A stretch of 64,000 nucleotides of DNA from Pseudomonas capeferrum (lineage in GTDB: Bacteria; Pseudomonadota; Gammaproteobacteria; Pseudomonadales; Pseudomonadaceae): contig NZ_JAAMQM010000016.1 of assembly GCF_013523055.1 (NCBI RefSeq), forward strand, positions 62,001 through 126,000. Reading direction: 5' to 3'. Shown piece by piece: positions 26,294 through 35,432 of this stretch; positions within the stretch are counted from its first letter, which is position 1; each line of letters starts with the position of its first letter. A model generated the notes under the pieces. The model ran no database searches, was not told the DNA's origin, and saw only the letters and a list, made by a program, of their open reading frames with translations. Made by a program: the position numbers and the translations under genes.

Positions 26294-26707
26294 TCATTCG
26301 GCGGCGCGCATGCCTTCCTCACGCAGCTCTTCAACGCCTTGGCGGGCATCCTGTACGGCCTTCTGGGCCTTGCCTGCCTGAGCCTTGCGTTCGGCGACGC
26401 GAGCATCCCATTCGGCCTGTTCAGCCAGGCGCTTGGCTTCGTCATACTTCTTGTCATGCATGGCGATTTCCGCCTGCTTGAGCTTGTCCTGGGCCGCTTT
26501 CATTTCCACGGCCGCGAATTCGGTGCCGCCGGCACTGACCGCGGAATTGACCGCCGACTGGGTGACAGCGTACTGCTCGGTCGGCGGGTTGCCAGCGCAG
26601 CCGGCCAATACCAAGCTACTGCCCAAGGCCAGGGCAGCCAACTTGATACCGCGCAGAGGGGTGGACGAGGGTTTCGCGGTGCGGTTCTTCATAATGGTCA
26701 ACTCCAT
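26294..26707 (-). CDS. DUF4398 lipoprotein
   Basis: A 137-residue lipoprotein with signal ALALGSSLVLAGC and a mature part that is almost all helix (QDKLKQAEIAMHDKKYDEAK), predicted coiled coil. DUF4398 proteins are often encoded next to OmpA-type lipoproteins, as here. The start at 26707 has AGGAG seven bases upstream; a Met five codons later is also possible. Function is unknown; I infer a cell-envelope structural role. Confidence 0.82.
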   Translation of the reverse strand: MELTIMKNRTAKPSSTPLRGIKLAALALGSSLVLAGCAGNPPTEQYAVTQSAVNSAVSAGGTEFAAVEMKAAQDKLKQAEIAMHDKKYDEAKRLAEQAEWDARVAERKAQAGKAQKAVQDARQGVEELREEGMRAAE

Positions 26708-26982
26708 TGGAACACTCCTGATAAACAACGATGTACTTGGCAGTTCATCGCTATTTCCTGTAGTTGCGAGCGCATTGGCGCTGTGCGGCAAGGCTCGAGA
26801 ATGCAGAGATTTACCTTGATGGCTATTGGCTCGGACCGGGGTGTTTTTTGAATAGTTCAGAAAAACCTGCACACTAAATACTTTTTTGCTGACTAATTGG
26901 TCAGCGGAATTGGCGAGGAACTTTTCCCTGCGCGAAGGGTACGCCCGACGTCGCGAAGCGGCATCCGAGCGAGCCTCGAGGC

Positions 26983-27327
26983 TCATTTTCCATCGTCGTC
27001 GACGTTGCTGCTGAGGTCGTGCAAATGGCGCCTGGAGAGCGCCAGAAAGCGCGGCGTGGGCCCGATGTCCTCGTAGAGCGGATCGCCTTCCTCGTCGGTG
27101 GCGATCACCTGTTGGCCCCTGATGTAAGGAAAGCTGGCCTCCAGTTCTTCCAGGGCAGCGGCGACCAGCTCACCGAGCAGCTCCTCGGGTTGACGCTTGG
27201 GATACATGTCGATCAGCGCGGCGAGGCGCGCCTCGGATTCCATGTCCAGGTGCAGGACATGGCCGGTGGGGCTCATGTGGCCTTTGGCATTCTGTTCCCA
27301 GTGTTGGACAAGTTCGCGAATTTTCAT
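26983..27327 (-). CDS. Conserved small protein upstream of ppc, unknown function
   Basis: A 114-residue acidic soluble protein (MKIRELVQHWEQNAKGHMSP...). The central region (EARLAALIDMYPKRQPEELL) looks like a ribbon-helix-helix or helical segment, followed by FPYIRG and a conserved-looking GDPLYEDIGPTPRFLALSR. From memory the same small gene diverges from ppc in P. aeruginosa, which supports it as real. I cannot assign a function. The start at 27327 is preferred; an in-frame start at 27360 would add 11 residues. Confidence 0.75.
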   Translation of the reverse strand: MKIRELVQHWEQNAKGHMSPTGHVLHLDMESEARLAALIDMYPKRQPEELLGELVAAALEELEASFPYIRGQQVIATDEEGDPLYEDIGPTPRFLALSRRHLHDLSSNVDDDGK

Positions 27328-27479
27328 GATGACCTCTGGCAAAGGCTCGGTGAGGGGCATTGCTTGTGATGACGCGCGGACGCGTTAGTTGCTTTGCATT
27401 GCCCCAAAGTCGTCTTGAAAGGGCCGATAGGAGTGGGCACTCTGAGGGGAGTGCTGTTCCCTGGAGTGGAGAAGGCCCG

Positions 27480-30107
27480 ATGACCGATATCGATCTGCGT
27501 TTGCGTGAGGATGTGCACCTGTTGGGAGAATTGCTGGGCAAGACCATTCGCGAGCAATACGGCGAAGCCTTTCTGGACAAGATCGAGGCCATTCGCCACA
27601 GTGCCAAGGCCGATCGCAGCGGTAGCGCCGAGCAGTTGAGCTCGACCCTGGACAACCTTGCCGAAGAGGATCTGCTGCCGGTGGCGCGGGCCTTCAACCA
27701 GTTTCTCAACCTGGCCAACATCGCCGAGCAGTACCAGCTGATCCGCCGTCGCGACGCCGATCAGGCCGAGCCCTTCGAGTCGCGGGTGCTGCCGGAACTG
27801 CTGGCGCGGCTCAAGCAGGCCGGCCACGGCAACGATGCCTTGGCGCGACAGCTGGGCAAGCTGGATATCCAACTGGTGCTCACCGCCCATCCCACCGAAG
27901 TCGCGCGTCGTACGCTCATTCAGAAGTACGATGCGATCGCCGCGCAACTGGCTGCCCTGGACCACCGTGACCTGACCCCCACGGAGCGCGAACAGGTGCA
28001 TGAACGCCTGCGTCGATCGATCGCCGAAGCCTGGCACACCGAAGAGATCCGCCGTACCCGCCCGACACCCGTCGACGAAGCCAAGTGGGGCTTCGCGGTG
28101 ATCGAACATTCGCTCTGGCAGGCCATTCCCAACCATCTGCGGCAGACCGACAAGGCCCTGTTCGACGCTACCGGTCTGCGCCTGCCCTTGGAGGCCGCGC
28201 CGGTCCGGTTCGCTTCCTGGATGGGGGGCGATCGCGATGGCAATCCCAATGTGACCGCCGCCGTGACGCGCGAAGTCCTGCTGCTGGCGCGCTGGATGGC
28301 CGCCGACCTGTTCCTGCGCGACGTCGACGACCTGGCCGCCGAGCTGTCCATGCAGCAGGCGAGCCCCGCCTTGATCGAGCGGGTGGGCGACAGCGCCGAG
28401 CCCTATCGCAGTCTGCTCAAGCAATTGCGCGAGCGCCTGCGCGCCACGCGTAACTGGGCGCATGCCTCGCTGACGGCCTCGCAGCCGCCGAGTGCGTTGG
28501 TGCTGGTAGACAATCGCGACCTGATCGAGCCGCTGCAGTTGTGTTTCCAGTCGCTGCATGCCTGCGGCATGGGCGTGATCGCCGACGGGCCGCTTCTCGA
28601 CTGTCTGCGTCGAGCCGTCACTTTTGGCCTGTTCCTGGTGCGCCTGGATGTGCGCCAGGACGCTGCCCGGCACACGGCTGCGCTGTCCGAGATCACCGAT
28701 TACCTGGGCCTGGGGCGCTATGAGGCATGGGATGAGGATCGACGCATCGGCTTCCTGCAGGCCGAGCTGCAAAACCGTCGTCCTCTGCTGTCTCCGCATT
28801 TTCAGCCCGAGGCGGAGACCGCCGAGGTGCTGGCGACCTGCCGCGAGATCGCTGCGGCACCTGCGGCGTCTCTCGGTTCCTATGTCATTTCCATGGCTGG
28901 CGCCGCCTCGGATGTGCTGGCCGTGCAATTGTTGCTCAAGGAAGCTGGCTTGACCCGACCCATGCGCGTGGTGCCGTTGTTCGAGACCTTGGCCGACCTC
29001 GACAATGCGGGCCCGGTGATGGAGCAGCTGCTGGAGTTGCCAGGTTATCGGGCCAGCCTGCACGGTCCGCAGGAAGTGATGATCGGCTATTCCGATTCGG
29101 CCAAGGACGCTGGCACGACCGCGGCGGCATGGGCCCAGTACCGCGCGCAGGAGCAGCTGGTGCGCATCTGCCAGGAGCATCAGGTCGAGTTGCTGCTGTT
29201 CCACGGCCGCGGCGGTACGGTCGGACGTGGCGGAGGCCCCGCGCATGCGGCGATCCTGTCCCAGCCACCAGGGTCGGTGGCTGGACGATTCCGCACCACC
29301 GAGCAGGGGGAGATGATCCGCTTCAAGTTCGGCCTGCCAGGCATTGCCGAACAGAATCTCAACTTGTACCTTGCGGCCGTCCTCGAGGCTACCCTGCTGC
29401 CTCCGCCGCCCCCTCGGCCTGCCTGGCGCGAGCTCATGGACCAACTTGCCGCCGATGGCGTCGAGGCCTATCGCGGCGTGGTGCGCGAGCGGACGGATTT
29501 CGTCGAGTACTTCCGCCAATCGACCCCGGAACAGGAGCTGGGCCGACTGCCGCTGGGGAGTCGGCCCGCCAAGCGCCGCGCAGGAGGTATCGAGAGCCTC
29601 AGGGCCATCCCCTGGATCTTCGGCTGGACGCAGACACGGCTGATGCTGCCGGCCTGGTTGGGCTGGGAAACCGCGTTGGGCAACGCCCTGGCGCGAGGGC
29701 AGGGCGCGATGCTGGAGCAGATGCGCGAACAATGGCCTTTCTTCCGTACCCGTATCGACATGCTCGAGATGGTCCTGGCCAAGGCCGACGCCGAAATCGC
29801 CCTGGCCTACGACGAACGTCTGGTGCAACCGGAGTTGCTTCCTTTAGGTGTACATTTGCGCGACCTATTGTCGCAGTCCTGCCAGGTCGTGCTCGCGCTG
29901 ACCCGGCAGCCGGTGCTACTGGCGCACAGTCCCGAAACCCTGGAATTCATCCGGCTGCGCAACACCTATCTGGATCCGCTGCATCGCTTGCAGGCCGAGC
30001 TGCTGGCGCGCTCGCGCGGGCGTGAAGCCGCTCTGGACAGCCCGTTGGAGCAGGCGTTGCTAGTGACGGTGGCAGGTATCGCGGCAGGTCTGCGCAACAC
30101 GGGTTGA
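27480..30107 (+). CDS. ppc: Phosphoenolpyruvate carboxylase
   Basis: An 875-residue enzyme that carboxylates PEP to oxaloacetate, replenishing the TCA cycle. Catalytic motifs are intact: VLTAHPTEVARRT (essential His), GGDRDGNPNVT, GYSDSAKDAG, and FHGRGGTVGRGGGP with the second active His/Arg. The C-terminus ends in NTG as expected. The start at 27480 (MTDIDLRLRED) gives the normal length. It is divergent from the small conserved gene, and adk follows on the same strand after a 256-base gap. Confidence 0.97.
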   Translation: MTDIDLRLREDVHLLGELLGKTIREQYGEAFLDKIEAIRHSAKADRSGSAEQLSSTLDNLAEEDLLPVARAFNQFLNLANIAEQYQLIRRRDADQAEPFESRVLPELLARLKQAGHGNDALARQLGKLDIQLVLTAHPTEVARRTLIQKYDAIAAQLAALDHRDLTPTEREQVHERLRRSIAEAWHTEEIRRTRPTPVDEAKWGFAVIEHSLWQAIPNHLRQTDKALFDATGLRLPLEAAPVRFASWMGGDRDGNPNVTAAVTREVLLLARWMAADLFLRDVDDLAAELSMQQASPALIERVGDSAEPYRSLLKQLRERLRATRNWAHASLTASQPPSALVLVDNRDLIEPLQLCFQSLHACGMGVIADGPLLDCLRRAVTFGLFLVRLDVRQDAARHTAALSEITDYLGLGRYEAWDEDRRIGFLQAELQNRRPLLSPHFQPEAETAEVLATCREIAAAPAASLGSYVISMAGAASDVLAVQLLLKEAGLTRPMRVVPLFETLADLDNAGPVMEQLLELPGYRASLHGPQEVMIGYSDSAKDAGTTAAAWAQYRAQEQLVRICQEHQVELLLFHGRGGTVGRGGGPAHAAILSQPPGSVAGRFRTTEQGEMIRFKFGLPGIAEQNLNLYLAAVLEATLLPPPPPRPAWRELMDQLAADGVEAYRGVVRERTDFVEYFRQSTPEQELGRLPLGSRPAKRRAGGIESLRAIPWIFGWTQTRLMLPAWLGWETALGNALARGQGAMLEQMREQWPFFRTRIDMLEMVLAKADAEIALAYDERLVQPELLPLGVHLRDLLSQSCQVVLALTRQPVLLAHSPETLEFIRLRNTYLDPLHRLQAELLARSRGREAALDSPLEQALLVTVAGIAAGLRNTG

Positions 30108-30166
30108 GGCCGCAGGCTGTATACATCCGCGCAGCGCGTACCCAGACGATCGGGGCTGCGCGCGAA

Positions 30167-30189
30167 GTGGTTGCGAAGAGCGCAACCAC
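30167..30189 (+). terminator. Hairpin downstream of ppc
   Basis: GTGGTTGCG (30167-30175) pairs with CGCAACCAC (30181-30189). There is no T tract, so termination is uncertain. Confidence 0.35.
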
Positions 30190-30363
30190 CTCGCGAATGG
30201 GGCGCAGGTGGTGCTTTGTTCACACTTTGGGATGCTTGTCTGGCCGCCGGGCGCTGTGTATCTTGGGCAGCCTTTTGGCCGATTCATGGTCATGACCCGA
30301 TTTTGCGGACTTGGCCCAGTGTGCCGACTCCATGATCTACATTAAAAAAATGAGGAGCACGTG

Positions 30364-31011
30364 ATGCGCGTTATTCTGCTGGGAGCTCCCGGGGCCGGTA
30401 AAGGTACTCAGGCAAAGTTCATCACCGAAAAATTCGGTATTCCACAAATCTCCACCGGTGACATGCTGCGTGCCGCCGTCAAGGCCGGCACACCGCTGGG
30501 CCTGGAAGCCAAGGCGATCATGGACGCTGGCAAGCTGGTCTCCGACGAGCTGATCATCAACCTGGTCAAGGACCGCATCGCCCAGGCCGACTGTGCCAAC
30601 GGTTTCCTGTTCGACGGTTTCCCGCGCACCATCCCTCAGGCTGAAGCCCTGGTGAGCGCGGGGGTCGAACTGGACGCCGTGGTCGAGATCGCCGTCGCGG
30701 ACGAAGAGATCGTCCAGCGCATCGCGGGTCGTCGTGTCCACGAAGCGTCCGGTCGTGTCTACCATGTGGTCTACAACCCGCCGAAGGTGGAAGGCAAGGA
30801 CGACGTCACCGGCGACGAGCTGGTACAGCGCAAGGACGATACCGAAGAAACCGTCCGTCATCGTCTGTCGGTCTATCACGAGCAGACCAAGCCTCTGGTG
30901 GCCTTCTACGAGAAGCTGTCGGCCAGCAACGGCAAGCCGAAGTGCAGCCACATCGAAGGCGTCGGCTCGGTCGAGTCGATCACCGCCAAGGTGCTCGCGG
31001 CCCTGAGCTGA
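30364..31011 (+). CDS. adk: Adenylate kinase
   Basis: A 215-residue adenylate kinase interconverting AMP, ADP and ATP. It has the P-loop GAPGAGKGTQAKF, DGFPRTIPQAE and a long-form LID domain (GRRVHEASGRVYHVVYNPP) without zinc cysteines, as in Gram-negative enzymes. The ATG at 30364 is chosen with GAGGAG six bases upstream; the GTG at 30361 is too close. A strong terminator follows. Confidence 0.97.
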   Translation: MRVILLGAPGAGKGTQAKFITEKFGIPQISTGDMLRAAVKAGTPLGLEAKAIMDAGKLVSDELIINLVKDRIAQADCANGFLFDGFPRTIPQAEALVSAGVELDAVVEIAVADEEIVQRIAGRRVHEASGRVYHVVYNPPKVEGKDDVTGDELVQRKDDTEETVRHRLSVYHEQTKPLVAFYEKLSASNGKPKCSHIEGVGSVESITAKVLAALS

Positions 31012-31027
31012 TAGCCCCGCGCTTGCA

Positions 31028-31059
31028 GACAACGGCCCGCTTGCGGGCCGTTGTCGTTT
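31028..31059 (+). terminator. Terminator of adk
   Basis: A perfect 13-bp stem, 31028-31040 with 31043-31055, and a two-base loop, followed by GTTT. The T tract is short but the stem is very strong. Confidence 0.7.
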
Positions 31060-31098
31060 ATACTGCCGCTCTTTTCCCTGTACCTGGAACCCCGTTCG

Positions 31099-31773
31099 AT
31101 GACCACCTTGCTGGCCCTGGATACCGCCACCGAAGCCTGTTCCGTCGCCTTGCTGCATGACGGCCGGGTGACCAGCCATTACGAGGTCATCCCACGGATG
31201 CATGCGCAGAAGCTGTTGCCCATGATCCAGCAGTTGCTCGGTGATGCCGGGGTCGCCCTGAGCGCTGTCGATGCCATCGCCTTCGGTCGCGGACCTGGCG
31301 CCTTTACCGGTGTGCGCATTGCCATCGGCGTGGTCCAGGGCCTGGCCTTCGCCCTCGAGCGGCCTGTGCTGCCGGTTTCCAACCTGGCGGCGCTGGCCCA
31401 GGGCGCATTGCGCGAACGCGCTGTCCAACAGGTCGCTTGCGCCATCGATGCACGCATGGATGAGGTGTACTGGGGCTGTTACCAGGCCCGAGAAGGCGAA
31501 ATGTGCCTGGTCGGTCAGGAAGCGGTACTGGCGCCCGAGCTTGCCGTCCTGCCTGAAGGCGCCGCCGGAACCTGGTTCGGTGCAGGTACGGGATGGGGTT
31601 ATGCGCCTCGCCTGGCCGCCGCGGTCGAGGCCTGCGATGCGACATCGCTGCCCAACGCGCTCGATATCCTGGCCCTGGCCACTCATGCCTGGAAACGCGG
31701 CGAGGCGATCGAAGCGGATCAGGCGCAACCGGTCTATCTGCGTGACAACGTGGCCACGCCCAAGGCGCGTTGA
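31099..31773 (+). CDS. tsaB: tRNA t6A biosynthesis protein TsaB
   Basis: A 224-residue partner of TsaD and TsaE in making N6-threonylcarbamoyladenosine at position 37 of ANN-reading tRNAs. The ASKHA-type fold shows LLALDTATEACSVALLHDG and FGRGPGAFTGVRIAIGV. The start at 31099 matches the family N-terminus. It follows adk past a terminator, as in P. aeruginosa. Confidence 0.95.
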   Translation: MTTLLALDTATEACSVALLHDGRVTSHYEVIPRMHAQKLLPMIQQLLGDAGVALSAVDAIAFGRGPGAFTGVRIAIGVVQGLAFALERPVLPVSNLAALAQGALRERAVQQVACAIDARMDEVYWGCYQAREGEMCLVGQEAVLAPELAVLPEGAAGTWFGAGTGWGYAPRLAAAVEACDATSLPNALDILALATHAWKRGEAIEADQAQPVYLRDNVATPKAR

Positions 31774-31902
31774 GTGCATTTCGTCGGCTATTGCGGTCCA
31801 CGATAAACATTTTGTCGGATATGTGGTCCAGTTATCAGCGGCCTGTTAGCGAAGCGGCACAGGTGCTGCTAGATTGCTATCACGTTTCCGAGTATCAGCC
31901 TC

Positions 31903-32187
31903 ATGCGTATCGACGGTTTCTCCTCGCAGTCCACTCCGATCAAGCGTGCGCCACGCAAGGCACCGCTGCGCGAAGAACCCATCGAAGACGCCGAGCTGGT
32001 CGAAGACACCGACGCCACCCAGCAGGCGCGCCCTCGTCGTGGCGGTGGCTTGCCGGCCCGCCAGCAGGACCTGATCTTCGCGCGTACTCGCGACCGCCGC
32101 ACCGCCACGGCCCTGGCGAGCTACCTGAGCACCGCGGGCTTTACCGACTGGGATATGGAAGTACTGGGGCTGGACCTGTACATTTGA
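31903..32187 (+). CDS. Conserved small protein, unknown function
   Basis: A 94-residue protein (MRIDGFSSQSTPIKRAPRK...). The first 60 residues are low in complexity, charged and probably disordered (acidic stretch EEPIEDAELVEDTD, then ARPRRGGG). The C-terminal 40 are ordered and aromatic (TALASYLSTAGFTDWDMEVLGLDLYI). The stop is three bases before the DUF72 gene, so they are co-transcribed. No family function is recognised. Confidence 0.75.
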   Translation: MRIDGFSSQSTPIKRAPRKAPLREEPIEDAELVEDTDATQQARPRRGGGLPARQQDLIFARTRDRRTATALASYLSTAGFTDWDMEVLGLDLYI

Positions 32188-32190
32188 GCC

Positions 32191-33060
32191 ATGAGCTTAT
32201 CCCTGCTGCCTTACCACCTCGGTTGTCCCTCCTGGAGCGAACCCGCCTGGCGCGACTATCTCTATCCCGCCGATGCCAGTACGAGCGACTTCCTTGGCCT
32301 TTATACCCAGGTCTTCAACGCCGTCGAAGGCAATACCACCTTCTATGCGCGTCCGGCGCAAGCGGTCATCGAGCGCTGGGTGCGCGTCATGCCACCGCAT
32401 TTTCGCTTCACCGCCAAGTTTCCTCGTGACATCAGCCATGACGGTGACCTGCGAGAGCAACTGGAAGCCGCGATAGCCTTCACTCGGCTTTTGGCACCCC
32501 TCGGTGAACGTGTCGCCCCGTACTGGTTGCAGCTTCCCGCCAGTTTCGGTCCCCATCGGCTCGCCGAGCTGGACCGGTTTCTCGATCAGATCGAGGTTCC
32601 AATCGCCGTCGAGGTGCGCCACGACGCGTTCTTTGCCCGTGGCGATGAAGAGCGACAGCTCAACCGCCTGTTGCATGGACGCGCAATCGAGCGCATCTGC
32701 CTCGATCCGCGCGCGCTGTTCAGCTGCACCTCCCGCGAGCCGAGGATACTCGAGGCCCAGGCGAAGAAGCCGAGAGTCCCGCCACGCCCGACAGCGTTCA
32801 GCGCACACCCCCAGGTCCGCTTCATCGGTCACCCGGAGCTGGAGGCCAACGAACCCTTCCTGGTCCCTTGGCTGGACAAGGTGGCCGGCTGGATCGAACA
32901 AGGCCTGTGTCCTTACGTCTTCCTGCACACCGCCGACAACCGTCTGGCCGCCGCGCTGGCGCAACGCTTCCATGAGCGGCTGCGCGAGCGTTTGCCCGGC
33001 TTGCCACCGTTGCCGGAATTGCCGCGAGCGCCCGAGGTCGAACAACTGGGTCTACTCTGA
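32191..33060 (+). CDS. DUF72 (YecE-like) TIM-barrel protein
   Basis: A 289-residue DUF72 protein, the normal family length, with LGCPSWSEPAWRDYLYP, the NTTFYARP motif near residues 48-55 and RFTAKFPRDISHDG. The fold is a TIM barrel related to sugar-isomerase-like proteins; activity is unknown. It shares a unit with the 94-residue protein in front and lies 30 bases before the PEP-mutase-family gene. Confidence 0.88.
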   Translation: MSLSLLPYHLGCPSWSEPAWRDYLYPADASTSDFLGLYTQVFNAVEGNTTFYARPAQAVIERWVRVMPPHFRFTAKFPRDISHDGDLREQLEAAIAFTRLLAPLGERVAPYWLQLPASFGPHRLAELDRFLDQIEVPIAVEVRHDAFFARGDEERQLNRLLHGRAIERICLDPRALFSCTSREPRILEAQAKKPRVPPRPTAFSAHPQVRFIGHPELEANEPFLVPWLDKVAGWIEQGLCPYVFLHTADNRLAAALAQRFHERLRERLPGLPPLPELPRAPEVEQLGLL

Positions 33061-33089
33061 CCCTACTTTCACTGTCGGAGCTTGAAATC

Positions 33090-33920
33090 ATGGATGTGCA
33101 AACCCTGCGAGCCGAAGCCTTCAAGGCGCTGCATGAGCGCGATGGCGCGTTCGTCGTCGCGAATCCTTGGGACGCGGGATCGGCCAAGCTGCTGGCCAGT
33201 CTGGGTTTCGAGGCCCTGGCGACGACCAGCGCGGGCCTTGCGTTCACGCTGGGCCGGCCAGACGCGGAGGGCGCGATGACGTTGGAGGAGACGCTGGTCA
33301 ACGCCCGTTCGATCGTCGATGCGACCGCGCTGCCGGTCACGGCGGACCTCGAGAACGGTTTCAGCGATCTGTCCGAGGGTTGCGCCCAAGCGATCCTGCA
33401 GGCGGCCCAGGCCGGACTGGTGGGGGCTTCCATCGAAGATGCCAGCGGCAAGGCCGAGGCGCCTATCTATGATTTCGGTCTCGCCGTTGAGCGGGTGCGC
33501 GCCGCGGCGCAGGCCGCGCGTAGCCTGCCTTTTCCCTTCACCTTGTGCGCGCGGGCGGAAAACCTGCTGCACGATCGACCGGACCTGGACGATACGATCC
33601 TGCGCTTGCAGGCGTACGCCGAGGCGGGTGCCGATGTGCTGTATGCCCCTGGCTTGCGCAGTATCGACGAGATCCGCGCCGTGGTGCAGGCCGTGGCGCC
33701 CAAACCGGTGAACGTGCTGATGGGCCTGTCCGGCGTCCCGTTGAGTGTCAATCAGCTGGAGGATCTGGGTGTGCGCCGCATCAGCGTCGGCTCGTCGCTG
33801 GCGCGTGCGGCCTATGGCGCCCTGGAGCGCGCCGCGCGCGAGATCCATCGGCAAGGCACGTTCGGTTACGCAGAGCAGGCGTTGCCGTTCGCCAGGCTCA
33901 ATGATCTGTTCCATCGCTGA
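33090..33920 (+). CDS. Isocitrate lyase / PEP mutase family enzyme
   Basis: A 276-residue single-domain member of the PEP mutase/isocitrate lyase superfamily. Visible are VANPWDAGSAKLL, LPVTADLENGFSD (metal-binding acidic residues), GASIEDASG and LCARAENLL, with C-terminal VNVLMGLSGVPLSV. The classical KKCGH isocitrate-lyase signature is absent, so the substrate is undetermined; oxaloacetate decarboxylase or C-C lyase activity on another 2-hydroxy acid is possible. It starts 30 bases after the DUF72 stop and ends six bases before the extensin-like gene. Confidence 0.85.
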   Translation: MDVQTLRAEAFKALHERDGAFVVANPWDAGSAKLLASLGFEALATTSAGLAFTLGRPDAEGAMTLEETLVNARSIVDATALPVTADLENGFSDLSEGCAQAILQAAQAGLVGASIEDASGKAEAPIYDFGLAVERVRAAAQAARSLPFPFTLCARAENLLHDRPDLDDTILRLQAYAEAGADVLYAPGLRSIDEIRAVVQAVAPKPVNVLMGLSGVPLSVNQLEDLGVRRISVGSSLARAAYGALERAAREIHRQGTFGYAEQALPFARLNDLFHR

Positions 33921-33925
33921 TCCGG

Positions 33926-34615
33926 ATGCGGACCTTTCTCGCGCTCCTGGTCGGGCTGTCCATCGTGGCGGGCGTGCTCTGGCATCTCGGCTGGCGTCCT
34001 CCAGCCGAGTGGGATCCCTGGGCGGCCCTGGATATCCGCCAACCGCCGAATCTGCTGACACCTTACAAGCTGTCGCGCCTGCGCAATGATCCGTCACTCT
34101 GCGAGCAGGCGATGAAGACCTCGACCGTGCGCTATCGAGCCCAGGCCGACAGCCCGGCATCGGCCAACTGCCCTCTGCGCAATGTGCTGCGGGTCGAGGG
34201 CGGCGAGACGCGGTTGAGCAGCAGCTTTCTCGCGACCTGCCCCTTGGCCGTGGCCTACGCCCTGTTCGAGGAGCACGGTCTTCAGCCTGCGGCCCAGCGG
34301 GTATTCGGTCAGCCGGTGACGCGGATCGATCACTTGGGCAGCTTCGCCTGTCGCAATGTCTACCACCGCAAGCAAGGACGGCTCAGCCAGCACGCGACGG
34401 CCAATGCCCTGGACATCAGCGGCTTTCGCTTGAAGGATGGCCAACGCATCGTGCTGGCGCGTGACTGGCAAGGGCAGGGGGCCAAGGCGGATTTCCTGCG
34501 TCAGGTGCACAAGGCCGCCTGCGAGCATTTCAATACGGTGCTGGGCCCGGAATACAATGCGGCCCATCGCAACCATTTCCACCTGGACATGGGTGGGTGG
34601 CGGGTCTGCCGCTGA
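33926..34615 (+). CDS. Extensin-like C-terminal domain protein
   Basis: A 229-residue protein with an N-terminal membrane anchor or signal (LALLVGLSIVAGVLWHLGW). It continues with the extensin-like C domain, a peptidase-fold family (DUF882/M15-related). Candidate metal ligands are in SQHATANALDISGF and HRNHFHLDMGG. Four cysteines could form disulfides in the periplasm. Peptidoglycan peptidase activity is inferred only. It follows the PEP-mutase-family gene by five bases. Confidence 0.85.
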   Translation: MRTFLALLVGLSIVAGVLWHLGWRPPAEWDPWAALDIRQPPNLLTPYKLSRLRNDPSLCEQAMKTSTVRYRAQADSPASANCPLRNVLRVEGGETRLSSSFLATCPLAVAYALFEEHGLQPAAQRVFGQPVTRIDHLGSFACRNVYHRKQGRLSQHATANALDISGFRLKDGQRIVLARDWQGQGAKADFLRQVHKAACEHFNTVLGPEYNAAHRNHFHLDMGGWRVCR

Positions 34616-34652
34616 ATTTGCCTTGCACTTCAAGCCTTGCGTGATGGCTGAT

Positions 34653-34700
34653 TGCCTCATCGCGGGTGGTCCGGCATCCCGGCAAGCCCGCTTGCCACCT
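34653..34700. repeat. REP sequence between convergent genes
   Basis: TCGCGGG...CGGCAAGCCCGCTTGCCACC matches the REP core used elsewhere in the window (34660-34700). It sits between the convergent extensin-like gene and the minus-strand gene ending at 34720. Confidence 0.7.
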
Positions 34701-34719
34701 GAGGATTGGCTAACCTGCC

Positions 34720-35337
34720 CTACTGGACGCGAACGTTGTTCAGCACGACCGGGCGTGCCCAGTGGTTGTCGAACGCGAGCGCCAACCGTTGTTCGGCCAA
34801 GGTCGCGTCGCCGTAGGGTTCGGGTGCCTTGTCCAGCAGGTCGAGCTCGAGCTCGGCGATCGGCAGGTACAATGCGCGAGGCGTCGGGCCAGGGCTGGGT
34901 TCGGGGTGAGGATGGCCCTGGCTCATGACTACCGGTCGCAGCCAGCTGTTGCTCAGGTCGAACTGACGTTGCTGCTCGATCAGTTCGGCCGCGCCGAAAG
35001 GCTCGGGCGCAGGCTCCAGCAGATCGGTCTCGAATTCCGCCTTGGGCAGGAACAGCGGCTCTGGCGGCGCGATCTCGGTCTCGCGGACGTCGCACAGACG
35101 CTGCGTCTGGATCTGAGCCAGCAGGCGCGCGCCGCCGATGGGTTCGCCGCTGACCTCGTCATGGAGCGCCGGCGCCTGGAACAGGCCCGCATCGTCTTCC
35201 CCCTGCCGCTCGGCCATCGCCCGGGCAAAGAAGTCCTGCCACAGATGGCTGACGCCCCCGAGTGCCTGGGTATTTTGCCGACCGTAGTTGCCGACAGGCG
35301 ACAGGTAGGTCAAGCCGATGGAAAGGATGTCTGTCAT
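34720..35337 (-). CDS. Uncharacterised protein with an internal duplication
   Basis: A 205-residue soluble protein without signal peptide. Residues about 95-138 and 156-199 are two copies of one module: LFLPKAEFETDLLEPAPEPFG against LYLPIAELELDLLDKAPEPYG, and SNSWLRPVVM against DNHWARPVVL. The N-terminal third (GGVSHLWQDFFARAMAERQG) is unrelated to the repeats. The start at 35337 is chosen because it begins the compact conserved-looking sequence; upstream in-frame codons run into rsmJ. It diverges from rsmJ. No function is recognised. Confidence 0.7.
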   Translation of the reverse strand: MTDILSIGLTYLSPVGNYGRQNTQALGGVSHLWQDFFARAMAERQGEDDAGLFQAPALHDEVSGEPIGGARLLAQIQTQRLCDVRETEIAPPEPLFLPKAEFETDLLEPAPEPFGAAELIEQQRQFDLSNSWLRPVVMSQGHPHPEPSPGPTPRALYLPIAELELDLLDKAPEPYGDATLAEQRLALAFDNHWARPVVLNNVRVQ

Positions 35338-35432
35338 GGCAGTCGCGAGTAGTGTGCTCTGGCACAATAGGCGGATACAGCAGATATCGGCCGTGGCCGG
35401 GGTTTCATTAATCTTTTTGAGCGCGGGAACAG

